A DNA stretch of 64,000 bases from Granulicella paludicola (lineage in GTDB: Bacteria; Acidobacteriota; Terriglobia; Terriglobales; Acidobacteriaceae): contig NZ_JAGSYC010000023.1 in NCBI RefSeq assembly GCF_025685545.1, forward strand, positions 372,001-436,000, given 5' to 3'. Position numbers and translations under genes: made by a program. A model generated the notes under the pieces. The model had not been told where the DNA came from. It made no database searches and worked only from the letters and a program-made list of their open reading frames with translations. This document shows positions 53,330 through 62,628 of this stretch, one piece after another. The stretch's first letter is position 1, and each line of letters begins with the position of its first letter.

Positions 53330-55885
53330 TTGGCAGTTTCTCTAGGCGAAGCGTTATTGCGTTGTGAAGATGAGCCGATCCGGATTCCGGGGAGCATTCA
53401 GCAGCATGGGTTTTTCCTGCTGGTCGACGGCGGGTTTGAGAAAGTTCTCGTTGCGAGCGAAAATGCAGAGCGGTTTCTGCAGCAGCCGCTAAAGCTGATT
53501 CTCGGGGCGCAGCTGGATGCCATTTTGGGCCGCGAAGTGCTACTGGCGCTGGAGACGGTGAGAAACCCAAAGCAGAAGGAGCGCCATGCGCTCGTGACCT
53601 ATCTGGGTTCGTTTCGCATCGGCGACGACCAGTTCAGCGTGATGGCGCACAGCATCGGGTCGACCTTTGCGCTCGAGTTCGAACAGCAGGACCGACTGGT
53701 AGGCGCGGAGACGATGAATGCCGTCATCACCAATTTTGTGGCCGCGCTGGGACGGCTGCAGAATAGCCAGGACCTTTGCGACGCCTTGGCCGAGCAGATC
53801 GCAGAGCTCACCGGCTTTGATCGCGTGATGCTGTACAGCTTCGACGACGAGGGGCACGGCACGGTGCTGTCCGAGGTGAACAATGGACGGTTGCCGAGCT
53901 ACCTGGGGCTGCGTTTTCCGGGGTCCGACATCCCGAAGCAAGCTCGCGAACTATACATTCTGAACACGACACGCATCATCCCTAACGCGAACTATGAACC
54001 TTCGGCTTTGCGTGGCTCGACAACGCGACCAGCCGCGCAGCTTGACCTATCGCTGAGCGTGCTGCGCAGCGTATCGCCGATCCATCTGCAATACATGCGG
54101 AACATGGGCACAGCTTCTTCAATGTCGGTATCGATCGTGCTGGACGGCAAACTGTGGGGACTGGTGAGCTGCCACCACAGCTCTCCAAAGACCGTGCCTT
54201 ATTTGATTCGTAGTGCCTGCGACATGCTGACGAAGATGGCGGCGACGCAGCTGACGAAGTTTCAGGCGACGTCGCGACTGAACGAAATGGTTCACTTTCA
54301 TAGCGCGCAGCGTGACCTGCTGACGGTGCTCGCCGGTGAGCAGAATTATGTGGCGGCGATGCTGAAGCAGTCGCGTGCGCTGCTGAAGATCACGAACGCA
54401 GCGGGTGTCGCTGTGTTGGTGGATGGCAAGTTTTCGTCCGAGGGTGCCGTACCGGATGAGGCTTCGCTAGAGAGGTTGAGCCAGTGGCTCGATGCTGAGG
54501 AAAGCCAAGAGGTCTTTGCGAGCAGCCATCTTTCGTTGGAGCTGCCTTGGACCGAGTCCATTCGGGATGTTGCGAGCGGCTTGCTGGCGGTGCGCATCTC
54601 CTCAGTGCAACGTCGGTATGTGCTGTGGTTCCGGCCGGAGGTCGTATCGACCGTAACGTGGGCTGGCGAGCCAGCGAATCCTGAGATGGAGAAGCGACTA
54701 ACTCCGCGCACCTCTTTTGGAAAGTGGAAAGAGATCGTCCATGGAAGAAGCGAGCCGTGGACGGCGATGGAGATCGAATCTGCTGCGGAGTTCCGCGCAG
54801 CGCTGACGACCATCGGATTGCGGCGTGCCGAAGAGGAGTTGGAGCTGGGAGAGGCACGCTTCCAACAGCTCACGCAGGCGCTGCCGATCAAGATTTTCGC
54901 AGCCGATGATGAGGGCAGTCTGACCTATGTGAGCGGTCGTTGGCTCCAGAGTGGCCTACAGTCGACGGGCTTGTGGTTCGAACAGCTTCCGCTATACCCG
55001 GATGATGCGAAGGTCGCGGCTGCGTTGTGGCAAGAGTGCGTGGCGACAGGCAAGAGCTTCGAGACAGAGCTGCGACTCTGCATACAAGAAGGCGGAGCGT
55101 TGAGCTGGAACTTTGCGCGCGTGGTTCCCTTCCAACGCAGCGGCGCGACACGTGCAGGATGGATTGGCACACTCGTCGACCTGACGGAGAGCAAGGAACG
55201 TGAGATGGCGATGCGCATGAGTGAGAAGCTAGCGCTCACGGGGCGTATGACGAGCGTGATTGCGCATGAGATTAACAATCCGCTCGAAGCGATGACGAAC
55301 CTGATGTATCTGCTTCGCAGCGAAGTGCCAGCAAGTGGTACCGCCGCAGACTATATCGAGCAGGTGGAAGGCGAGTTGGAACGCATATCCGGCGTCACAA
55401 AGCAGACGCTGCGCTGGAACCGCGAGAACAAGGACCAGCCAGAGGTGTTTGAAGTTTCGCTTATGGTGGAAGATGTGCTGCGACTGTTCGCAGGGAAGAT
55501 TCGCAACCGTCACTTGGCGGTCGAGCGTGCAGGACAGGATAGCCTGCACGGCTGGGGTGTAATGGGACAGGTGCGTCAGGTGCTGGCCAATCTGGTCTCG
55601 AACGCAATCGACGCAGCGCCCATCGGCGGCAAGGTGATCGTTCGCATACTGCAACAAGGAAATGAATTTGGCTTCGCCGTCCACGACAATGGAGGCGGCA
55701 TGAGCGCCATCATGCAGTCGCGCCTATTCGAGCCGTTCTTTAGCACCAAGGGCGACCTGGGCAATGGGCTGGGCCTCTACATCTCGCGCGAGATCGTGGA
55801 GCGGCATAAGGGTCAGATCCGAGTCTCGTCCAATCAAAGTGACGGCACGACGATGACGGTATTGCTGCCAGCTAGCAACGTCTAG
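53330..55885 (+). CDS. Bacteriophytochrome sensor histidine kinase
   Basis: 851 residues from TTG 53330, preceded by GAGGG. The PAS domain (about 1-120) has Cys12, the biliverdin attachment site, in LLRCEDEPIRIPGSIQ. The GAF domain (about 135-310) has FPGSDIPKQARELY. The PHY domain (about 315-500) has the tongue motif PRTSFGKW. An extra PAS domain (about 515-620) precedes HisKA with phospho-acceptor His646 in AHEINNPLEAM. The ATPase domain has GNGLGLYI. It senses red/far-red light and phosphorylates an unknown regulator; none is adjacent. Confidence 0.94.
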   Translation: MAVSLGEALLRCEDEPIRIPGSIQQHGFFLLVDGGFEKVLVASENAERFLQQPLKLILGAQLDAILGREVLLALETVRNPKQKERHALVTYLGSFRIGDDQFSVMAHSIGSTFALEFEQQDRLVGAETMNAVITNFVAALGRLQNSQDLCDALAEQIAELTGFDRVMLYSFDDEGHGTVLSEVNNGRLPSYLGLRFPGSDIPKQARELYILNTTRIIPNANYEPSALRGSTTRPAAQLDLSLSVLRSVSPIHLQYMRNMGTASSMSVSIVLDGKLWGLVSCHHSSPKTVPYLIRSACDMLTKMAATQLTKFQATSRLNEMVHFHSAQRDLLTVLAGEQNYVAAMLKQSRALLKITNAAGVAVLVDGKFSSEGAVPDEASLERLSQWLDAEESQEVFASSHLSLELPWTESIRDVASGLLAVRISSVQRRYVLWFRPEVVSTVTWAGEPANPEMEKRLTPRTSFGKWKEIVHGRSEPWTAMEIESAAEFRAALTTIGLRRAEEELELGEARFQQLTQALPIKIFAADDEGSLTYVSGRWLQSGLQSTGLWFEQLPLYPDDAKVAAALWQECVATGKSFETELRLCIQEGGALSWNFARVVPFQRSGATRAGWIGTLVDLTESKEREMAMRMSEKLALTGRMTSVIAHEINNPLEAMTNLMYLLRSEVPASGTAADYIEQVEGELERISGVTKQTLRWNRENKDQPEVFEVSLMVEDVLRLFAGKIRNRHLAVERAGQDSLHGWGVMGQVRQVLANLVSNAIDAAPIGGKVIVRILQQGNEFGFAVHDNGGGMSAIMQSRLFEPFFSTKGDLGNGLGLYISREIVERHKGQIRVSSNQSDGTTMTVLLPASNV

Positions 55886-55934
55886 CCGCGACGATTGATG
55901 CCGGTGAGAGAGTGAGTCGTGCTATATCTTCTTC

Positions 55935-57164
55935 ATGCTCTCAAGACGCTCGCTTTTGCTCTCCACCGGGCTCGCTCCGCTGGCGGTGCAGGTTGCCGCT
56001 GCTGCAAAGGGTACGCATACGAGGTCTGTCGCGGTGGTGGGTGCCGGCGCCTTTGGTGGATGGACGGCGCTGCATCTGTTGCGACGCGGCTATCGCGTCA
56101 CGCTGCTCGATGCGTATGGGCCGGGGAATGCGCGGTCGAGTTCGGCTGGCGGTGAGAGCCGCGTGATCCGCGGATCGTATGGCGCCAAAGAGGTGTACAC
56201 CCAGCTTGTGGCACGCGCGCTGGTGTTGTGGCGTGAGAACCAGGCACGATGGAATACAACGCTGCTTCATGAGACGGGTGCGCTCTTTATGGCTCCGCAT
56301 GAGGATGAGTCGCAGCGTGCCTCGATGCGGGCTCTGCGCAATGCGGGGTTGCCGTTCGATCACTTCGATCGGGCGGAGGCTTCGAAGCGCTTCCCGCAGT
56401 TCAACTTTGAAGATCGCGACTCGATGATCTTCGAGCATCACGCGGGCTATCTAACCTCGCGGCGAGCCTGTGAAACAGTCATGGAGGGTTTTGTTCGCGA
56501 GGGTGGCACCTATCGAGGCGTGGCTGTGAAGCCGGGCTCGATGGAGGGCGGCGAGATGCAGGGACTGTCGCTTTCGGATGGGTCCACACTGCGAGCCGAC
56601 AGGTATGTCTTTGCGTGCGGTCCGTGGCTGGGCAAGCTCTTTCCTGAAGCCATCGGCAAAAAGGTTTTGCCGACGCGGCAACTGGGGATGTTCCTCGGCA
56701 TTCCCTCGGGGGCAGAGGAGCTTCAGGAGGGTCGATGTCCAGTATGGCTGGACTCGGGCGCGTACTACGGCATACCAGGCAATAACTATCGGGGGATCAA
56801 GGTCGTGGGTCACACCCTGAGCGATGATTATGACCCGGTCCATCCATGGGATCCCGATTCAGGGGACCGCCTGATGCCGTTGGATCGCTTTCGGGAGCCG
56901 CGAGAGTACATGGCTTTTCGCTTTCCGAAGATGAAGAATGCTCCGGTGGTGGAGTCGTTCGTATGTCAGTACGAGATGTCTCCTGACGAGGACTACATCC
57001 TGAGCCGCCATCCTGATTGCGAAAACGTCTGGTTCGCGGGTGGCGGTTCAGGGCATGGTTTCAAAAACTCCCCAGCGGTTGGCGAACTGATGGCTGACCT
57101 GGTTGACGGTAAAAAGACTGAGGTGAGTGGCTTTTCACTCGCCCGCTTTCCGAAGAAAAGTTAA
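55935..57164 (+). CDS. FAD-dependent oxidoreductase of the DAO / sarcosine oxidase family
   Basis: 409 residues. The first 25 are a twin-arginine-like signal (SRRSLLLSTGLAPLAVQVAAAA). The Rossmann motif is VAVVGAGAFGGWTALHLLRRG, followed by SAGGESRVIRGSYG and the C-terminal VWFAGGGSGHGFKNSPAVGELMAD, all typical of monomeric sarcosine or N-methyl amino-acid oxidases. Export of a flavoprotein would need Tat. The substrate is unknown. It follows bphP by 50 bases. Confidence 0.87.
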   Translation: MLSRRSLLLSTGLAPLAVQVAAAAKGTHTRSVAVVGAGAFGGWTALHLLRRGYRVTLLDAYGPGNARSSSAGGESRVIRGSYGAKEVYTQLVARALVLWRENQARWNTTLLHETGALFMAPHEDESQRASMRALRNAGLPFDHFDRAEASKRFPQFNFEDRDSMIFEHHAGYLTSRRACETVMEGFVREGGTYRGVAVKPGSMEGGEMQGLSLSDGSTLRADRYVFACGPWLGKLFPEAIGKKVLPTRQLGMFLGIPSGAEELQEGRCPVWLDSGAYYGIPGNNYRGIKVVGHTLSDDYDPVHPWDPDSGDRLMPLDRFREPREYMAFRFPKMKNAPVVESFVCQYEMSPDEDYILSRHPDCENVWFAGGGSGHGFKNSPAVGELMADLVDGKKTEVSGFSLARFPKKS

Positions 57165-57212
57165 TGTCTTCCTGGAGGCTCTACCCTTGTGGAGATATGC
57201 CTGATCGAATCC

Positions 57213-58772
57213 CTAGGGCTTGCTCTCCGTCCGAAGGAAGATAAATTCGGGGCGCGTGGTGTCCTGCGAGGCCGTGATGGGAGTGTCGAAATGAATTAGC
57301 TCCTTGGCCGTGTCGTAACGCGGCCACACCGGTAATCGCTTTCCATTCGGGTTGCCGTTACGGGCAAAGTTCGTCCAGTAGGAAACCATCTGATCGCTCA
57401 GCACGCGGTCTTCGGGCTTCCAGGTCGCACCGTGACGCGCATCGAGCGTACCGAAGACGTACTCCAGCTCATCGGAGTGAAACGCATACTTGCCTTGCGG
57501 ATGGTTTTCTTCAGGCGGGGCGGGGCGATCAAAGCGATAACGATAGACCGGAGCGTGTCCGGTCTTGGCCTGCGCCTCCACCCAGCGCCACGCACCACCT
57601 GCTATGAAGGCCGCCGTGGTGAAGTCGTCCGCGGAGCGCACGGCTTCCGCATCTGTGGCGCCCGGAAACGCAGCGAGGAACTCATCCGCGCGGTCCCCGT
57701 AGTGCTCCAGAGCGTAGGCTTTCCACTTCGCGACGGTCATATCCTTGGAAAGAGTGCCGGCACGCTCGTCGCGATTCCAACCGATGATCTCAGGGATACG
57801 CGACTGACGACCTGCGGCATAGGCCTCCGCGACCGACTCGGGTAAAAACTGTCCGTCGACGACCGGCGAAAAACCAACGCCCGGTTGCTTCTGCGCGGCT
57901 TCGAGCAATGTGGAAGCCGGCAGACTGCGGAGTTCAGTCAAGGTCTTTACGCCGAGAGCATCCACCCAGGTCTGGTCGTGACGGGCGCGCTCGGCGCCCG
58001 CGGCCATGGGAATTGCTCCGTTGAAAAATGCTCCGCTCTCGCCGATGGCTTTCTGAAAAAGACCCTGTGCTTGCGGCACCGTCGTCAGAGCATTGACTGC
58101 GAAGGAACCGGCACTCTCTCCAAAGATCGTCACATTTCCCGGATCACCACCGAAGGCGCCGATGTTCGCCTTCACCCATCGAAGAGCAGCCACCATATCC
58201 ATCAGGCCGTAGTTTCCGGCGTGGCCGTTCTGCTCTTTCACAAGGTCCTCGCTCGCGAGGAAACCGAAGAGGCCGAGGCGATAGTTGATCGTAACGAGGA
58301 TGACACCCTTTGGCACAAGAGCCGAGTTCGTATAGCGCGGCTCCGAGCCCGCTCCTGCGATAAAGCCGCCGCCATGAATCCAGAGCATGACCGGCAGCTT
58401 CGTCATGCGCTTCGTGGATGTCGGCGTGTAGACGTTGAGGTACAGGCAATCTTCTGAGGGCCCTTTGTCGAGAAAGATGTAGTCGTTCCAGACATGCCAT
58501 TGCTCGCAGCGACTGCCAAAGCTGGTGGCGTCGCGAACACCCTGCCAAGCTGCCGGAGGCTGAGGCGCCTTCCAGCGAAGTTCTCCCACCGGAGGAGCAG
58601 CATACGGCAGGCCAAGATAGGCTTTTTGTGTGCCGCTCTGAATAAGCTTCCCCTGGACTTTGCCGAGCGCGGTTGTCACGGTGGCTTGCTGGGCTGCGGC
58701 AGCACCGAGGCAGAGCAGGGCCAGCGGAAGTACGGAAACGAGTAAGCGCAGCGACGGTGCTTGGGATTTCAT
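57213..58772 (-). CDS. Type B carboxylesterase (secreted)
   Basis: 519 residues from ATG 58772, which has GAGG upstream; codon 1 of a longer frame (58787) has no such support. A signal peptide (about 1-28) is followed by the alpha/beta-hydrolase fold. Signatures are EDCLYLNVYTP, the nucleophile elbow GESAGS, the oxyanion WIHGGGF and HSDELEYVFG, with the catalytic His near HSDELEY. It hydrolyses carboxylic esters; plausible substrates are plant or fungal esters. It converges on the FAD oxidoreductase. Confidence 0.9.
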   Translation of the reverse strand: MKSQAPSLRLLVSVLPLALLCLGAAAAQQATVTTALGKVQGKLIQSGTQKAYLGLPYAAPPVGELRWKAPQPPAAWQGVRDATSFGSRCEQWHVWNDYIFLDKGPSEDCLYLNVYTPTSTKRMTKLPVMLWIHGGGFIAGAGSEPRYTNSALVPKGVILVTINYRLGLFGFLASEDLVKEQNGHAGNYGLMDMVAALRWVKANIGAFGGDPGNVTIFGESAGSFAVNALTTVPQAQGLFQKAIGESGAFFNGAIPMAAGAERARHDQTWVDALGVKTLTELRSLPASTLLEAAQKQPGVGFSPVVDGQFLPESVAEAYAAGRQSRIPEIIGWNRDERAGTLSKDMTVAKWKAYALEHYGDRADEFLAAFPGATDAEAVRSADDFTTAAFIAGGAWRWVEAQAKTGHAPVYRYRFDRPAPPEENHPQGKYAFHSDELEYVFGTLDARHGATWKPEDRVLSDQMVSYWTNFARNGNPNGKRLPVWPRYDTAKELIHFDTPITASQDTTRPEFIFLRTESKP

Positions 58773-58925
58773 TCGAACCTCATACAAATTGCCGCACCAT
58801 CATACATAACCTTGACCGAGGCGCAATACTCAGCTCTCTCGATTTGGTCAAGTTCGGCATCTCGATGTCCAAACGAGATGTCGAGGGTTAAATGTATGGT
58901 GCTGCTTCGGTCGAGCGAAGACTTG

Positions 58926-60821
58926 CTAATGGCTTAGTTCCACCGAAACGATCTGGCCCGCGACGCGCGGATCGGAAACCTCGCCATATTCCACCCGGGC
59001 CTTCATGCCTTCCAGTTGCTTACAAACATCGAGATCCCCTTCCGGTTTGAAGTTGAGCGTGCTGAAGGGAATCTTGAAGTAGTTATTGCTGTAAAGCTTG
59101 AGGCTCTGCTTCGGCCCGGCAAGATCGAGCGTGAGTACCGTTGGATAACGGCACTGCACGTTATGAATCACACCATTGACGATACGATGCGGCTCTGTCG
59201 CGGTGAGAACAGGCAACGGGTTAGCTTCAGGTTCTTCATTGGCTTCCGTCACTAGCGTCACCGTTTTCCCTGATCCCTCAGGAATTACCTTTACATGCGT
59301 ACCTGGATCCTCGGGAGACATCGTGTTCATTGAAACAACTGCCCGTTCTCTCGGGGCCGACTGAAAACTCTTAATCTCCCGGATGCGTTGATCGAGGATG
59401 CCCTGCTCGGTGACAGAGTGAAAGGTCCGCTTTGCCGTCTCAAGGACGGCGAGCGCGTTATCGAACTGATTCAGCGCGACCCAATCCGTCGAGGCATTCA
59501 TGCGATAGAGTAGCTGCTCAGGCTCGATCGAAATAGCATGCAACGTCGCCAGCCGTGTCTCGGCTTCATTCTTGCTGCGCGTAGCGTAAAACCGCGCCAG
59601 AACATCATAGGCAGGAGCAAACTGGCTATCGAGTTGGATGCTCTTCTTCAGATTCGCTTCGATCTCGCTGTTGCGGTCTTCGTCACCGCTTTCAAGAAGC
59701 ACTTCGGCGTAGTTGAAAAGTACGAAAGGATTTTGTGAGTTCAACTTCACAGCCTCTCCATACCAACGAAGAGCGCAGGAAAGGTTCTGCTGCACGTAGC
59801 AGATGTCACCCATAGCTTCTTTCGCCAGAAGATTCTGCGGGTCGCTCCTGAGGATGCTCTCTGCAAGCGCCTTGGCTTCGTCCGCTCGTTGTTCATACGC
59901 GAGCACATCGGCGCGCGTGGCGTCAGCGGCTGCCGCGGACAATGGAGTTGCGGAGAGCCCAGCTTCAGTGATGCTGACAGCGCTGGTAACTCTGAAATAG
60001 CTGAAAGACATTTGACTGACGTAGCTGTCCAGTTCCTTCTGCAACTGATTCAAATCGCCAAACGCATGTTGGGCTGCCGTAACTGGATCTTCATGCTGCG
60101 AGAGATACACGGCATAATCATGCACGTGGTTCGTCTTCTGTTTTGCATCCGAGATCTGCAGGTAGTGGACGAGCGCCCACGACTCGGCATAGAACACCGA
60201 GCCCTTCTGTTCATCATGGTAGTAAGGTGAGCTGTGGTCCACGGCGAAGAGAGTCGTGAGCGGAATCAGGCGATTACTGCGGAGATAGTAGATGTCGTCG
60301 GCACTGGGCTGCCCGAGACGAACATCTTTTCCTGTGATGTCAGTGTTCTGGTAAAACTCGGCGAGACCTTCGTTCAGCCAGAGCGGCATCCATTCTGCGT
60401 GACGAGTCAGGTAGTGCGTGTATTCGTGATAAACGGTTGAGAACGGATGCTCCCCTTCCGCATCAAGACGCAGCAGGATATAGTTGCGGCCCGGCGTGCG
60501 CAGGAAGAGACCAGCCAGTTGCAGTGAGTTCTTAGCAAGGTACTCAGAAGGCTCAACGGAGTCGAACTCCTTCTTGTTCTTCAGAGCCAGCACTACGATA
60601 GGAGCGGTGTCCTGACCAACGCTACGCGGAAGAATTGTGTTGAAGAGTCCGCGCATGCGTTCAAACTGAACGGCAATATGGCGCGCATCGGAGTCGCTCG
60701 CATCGGTGATGACGACGAAGTGGTCAGTATTGACCTGCAGCCAGTGCGCGTTGGATTCGGCCGAAGCAGAGAAAAAAGGGGCTGCCAGAAAAAGACACAA
60801 CAAGGCGAAACGTAGCCGCAT
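58926..60821 (-). CDS. Secreted HEXXH metallopeptidase-like protein with TPR repeats
   Basis: 631 residues with a signal peptide (about 1-21, FFSASAES). The zinc-binding motif HEYTH has His132, Glu133 and His136, with Glu151 in NEGLAEFY as the third ligand candidate (gluzincin/peptidase MA type). A central TPR region (about 320-470: LAKEAMGDICYVQQNLSCALRWYG, LFNYAEVLLESGDEDRN, PAYDVLARFYATRSKNEAETRLATL) follows. The C-terminal beta domain (about 500-631) is unassigned. A protein-degrading or peptidase-like role is plausible; catalytic activity is unproven. Confidence 0.78.
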   Translation of the reverse strand: MRLRFALLCLFLAAPFFSASAESNAHWLQVNTDHFVVITDASDSDARHIAVQFERMRGLFNTILPRSVGQDTAPIVVLALKNKKEFDSVEPSEYLAKNSLQLAGLFLRTPGRNYILLRLDAEGEHPFSTVYHEYTHYLTRHAEWMPLWLNEGLAEFYQNTDITGKDVRLGQPSADDIYYLRSNRLIPLTTLFAVDHSSPYYHDEQKGSVFYAESWALVHYLQISDAKQKTNHVHDYAVYLSQHEDPVTAAQHAFGDLNQLQKELDSYVSQMSFSYFRVTSAVSITEAGLSATPLSAAAADATRADVLAYEQRADEAKALAESILRSDPQNLLAKEAMGDICYVQQNLSCALRWYGEAVKLNSQNPFVLFNYAEVLLESGDEDRNSEIEANLKKSIQLDSQFAPAYDVLARFYATRSKNEAETRLATLHAISIEPEQLLYRMNASTDWVALNQFDNALAVLETAKRTFHSVTEQGILDQRIREIKSFQSAPRERAVVSMNTMSPEDPGTHVKVIPEGSGKTVTLVTEANEEPEANPLPVLTATEPHRIVNGVIHNVQCRYPTVLTLDLAGPKQSLKLYSNNYFKIPFSTLNFKPEGDLDVCKQLEGMKARVEYGEVSDPRVAGQIVSVELSH

Positions 60822-60982
60822 GACACATCCAGGAGAGAGGTTTAGACGGATGTTAGCTTTTTAGCGGTCTCTTGTCGATGAGCCAAGCCGGACATCGTAA
60901 CGTCAGCTTCTAAAAAACCCGGAACAGGAAAAACATGGCCCGGCTAGCGCGGATACCCAGCCTTTAGCTGCTGAGAGCAACA

Positions 60983-61609
60983 CTATGCAGGCAGTTCCAA
61001 CTGTTCGGCGGCATCGTCTCCATCGGGGCGGAAGTGGGTGCGGCAGCGGGCTTCGTACATGCCTGCTGCGCCGACCACGACGAGTTCCTGGGAGGATCCG
61101 AGCCGCTGGGTGTGAATCGCCGAGGCTCCGCAAACCATGCAGACGGCCGAAAGCTTGGTCACCTTATCGGCAAGGGCCATCAGGTTGGGAACCGGGCCGA
61201 AGGGCTCGTTGTTGAAGGTGGTGTCCAGGCCTGCCATGAGGACTCGCTTGCCGAGAGCGACAAGTTCGAGCGCGAGCGGGATCACGTGCTCATCGAAGAA
61301 CTGCACCTCGTCGATACCGATGACCTCGATCTGGTCGAGCTGCGGGTAGAGGTGCGCGCGGAGGTGCTCGGTCGTGGCGACGGTGACGGCGTCGTGGGTC
61401 TGCTGGCTATGGCTGGCGATGGCCGTGCGATGGTAGCGAAGATCGATGTCGGGCTTATAGCAGGCCACGCGCTGACGGGCGATCCGGGCACGCTTGAGGC
61501 GGCGGATCAGCTCCTCCGACTTGCCGGAGAACATGGGGCCAGTGACCACTTCGAGGACTCCGGGAGCGGGGCACGGCGAGACGACTTTTTCTGGAGCAAC
61601 AAGCGACAT
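60983..61609 (-). CDS. tdk: Thymidine kinase
   Basis: 208 residues from ATG 61609; the upstream open frame is spurious and includes a short-repeat element. The Walker A motif GPMFSGKS is at residues 24-31 and the Walker B-like VIGIDEVQFFDE follows. The C-terminal zinc site is CMVCGASA with the partner CRTH, the last ligand being His rather than Cys. It phosphorylates thymidine in pyrimidine salvage. It is divergent from sodC with a 128-base gap. Confidence 0.94.
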   Translation of the reverse strand: MSLVAPEKVVSPCPAPGVLEVVTGPMFSGKSEELIRRLKRARIARQRVACYKPDIDLRYHRTAIASHSQQTHDAVTVATTEHLRAHLYPQLDQIEVIGIDEVQFFDEHVIPLALELVALGKRVLMAGLDTTFNNEPFGPVPNLMALADKVTKLSAVCMVCGASAIHTQRLGSSQELVVVGAAGMYEARCRTHFRPDGDDAAEQLELPA

Positions 61610-61647
61610 GGTTGTGTCATCGTAACGAAGCGTAGGCGGTGGATATC

Positions 61648-61684
61648 GAGTACAGGGAATAGGGAGTCGTGAGTAGGGAATAGT
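61648..61684. repeat. Short-repeat element, AGGGAATAGGGAG type
   Basis: Two direct copies of an AGGGAATAGG-type unit separated by GTCGTGAGT lie between divergent tdk and sodC. The unit is the same as in the right arm of the hairpin at 31191-31261. No inverted partner is seen, so it is a half-element. Confidence 0.65.
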
Positions 61685-61737
61685 TATTGGATGGGAGTAT
61701 TCTGGCGTTGTATATCTCGCAATATCGAGGAGGCAGA

Positions 61738-62283
61738 ATGCGTTGTAACTGGTTGGCAGTGTGTGGCGTGGCGGCGGGTGTCGCTGTGATAGGCGCGGGA
61801 CAGATGCAGGCACAGGCGAAGCCGGCACCCAAAGAGGTCAAGGTCGCGCTGAAAGGCTCTAAGGGAGAAGACGCCGGGACTTTGACGTTCAAGACTGTGA
61901 AGAAGGGTGTAAAGGTAATGATTCACCTGCAGAATGTTGGGTTTGGCGATCACGGAGTTCACATCCATCAGAATGCGGTCTGCGATGCGCCTGACTTCAA
62001 GGGCGCGGGTGGGCACTTCAATCCGGACAACAAGCACCATGGCTACATGAACATGGACGGCCATCACAACGGCGATATGCCTGAGAACGTAAAGGTCGGG
62101 GAAGATCACAAGGGCGAGGCAAGCTTCGTGCTGACGTCGATCTCGCTCGATCCGGCGGCGCCGAACTCGCTGATGCTCAATGGCGGCACCTCGGTGGTGG
62201 TGCACGAGAAGGCAGACGACGAGAAGACCGATCCTTCGGGCAATTCGGGCAACCGGGTCGCTTGCGGCGTAATCCAGTACTAA
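61738..62283 (+). CDS. sodC: Superoxide dismutase, Cu-Zn type
   Basis: 181 residues from ATG 61738, fixed by GAGGAGG. The signal peptide (about 1-25, AGQMQAQAK) directs export. Copper and zinc ligands lie in FGDHGVHIHQNAVC and GGHFNPDNKHHG, with the second Cys, the arginine and the active-site loop in GNSGNRVACGVI. It dismutates periplasmic superoxide. A His-rich stretch (MNMDGHHNGDMPEN) near 105-120 is part of the zinc loop. It is divergent from tdk and followed by a hairpin repeat. Confidence 0.93.
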   Translation: MRCNWLAVCGVAAGVAVIGAGQMQAQAKPAPKEVKVALKGSKGEDAGTLTFKTVKKGVKVMIHLQNVGFGDHGVHIHQNAVCDAPDFKGAGGHFNPDNKHHGYMNMDGHHNGDMPENVKVGEDHKGEASFVLTSISLDPAAPNSLMLNGGTSVVVHEKADDEKTDPSGNSGNRVACGVIQY

Positions 62284-62289
62284 AAGTGA

Positions 62290-62338
62290 GAAGACAGGAG
62301 TGAGGAGACAGGAGTGGGAGATAGTCACTCCTGTCTTC
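62290..62338 (+). repeat. Short-repeat hairpin / terminator after sodC, GACAGGAGTG type
   Basis: A 14-bp perfect stem GAAGACAGGAGTGA (62290-62303) with its complement at 62325-62338 follows the sodC stop. The loop contains a further direct copy, GAGACAGGAGTG. It has the same architecture of direct plus inverted copies as the elements in the ribosomal and his operons, in yet another sequence. It probably also terminates sodC. Confidence 0.78.
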
Positions 62339-62437
62339 TAGCTCTGGCCTGCTCTATCGCGAGCGTAGAGGATGGAAGCGTGGGCCTGTATAGTTAGGTC
62401 AAGCTTGCATTGTCTGCGCTCTATCCCTTTCTTTTAG

Positions 62438-62465
62438 GGAACTGTTACAGGGGGCGTTGCGTATG
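62438..62465 (+). promoter_or_regulatory. Putative ECF-type promoter of the sigma gene
   Basis: GGAACT, a 16-base spacer and CGTATG, resembling the -35 GGAAC / -10 CGT layout of extracytoplasmic-function sigma promoters. This would allow autoregulation of the sigma gene if it is still functional. The leader would be about 155 bases. Resemblance only. Confidence 0.38.
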
Positions 62466-62628
62466 GAAGACTATGGCGACGGTAGCAGTTTCGGCGATGT
62501 TGCAACGGGAGACACGGACGGGCTGGCGCATGGCGTCGCGACCGGCGGTCCCGACGGGCAACCGTATGAAACCTCAGGAGATAGCAGCATCTGCTCCGGA
62601 GCGTTCGCCCTTTCAGGAGGTTCGACCC

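Larger units (their letters stand above)
62284..62628. other. 345-bp intergenic region upstream of the sigma gene
   Basis: The first third holds the hairpin 62290-62338. A group-IV-type promoter candidate is at 62438-62465, and the Shine-Dalgarno AGGAGG at 62615-62620 ends the region. An open frame runs upstream in the sigma phase through this stretch, but its composition and the lack of a start signal argue against coding. Confidence 0.5.

Noticed and set aside
62410-62628. N-terminal extension of the sigma factor frame
   Set aside because: The only strong Shine-Dalgarno (AGGAGG, 62615-62620) supports GTG 62629, and the upstream residues do not look like sigma region 1.
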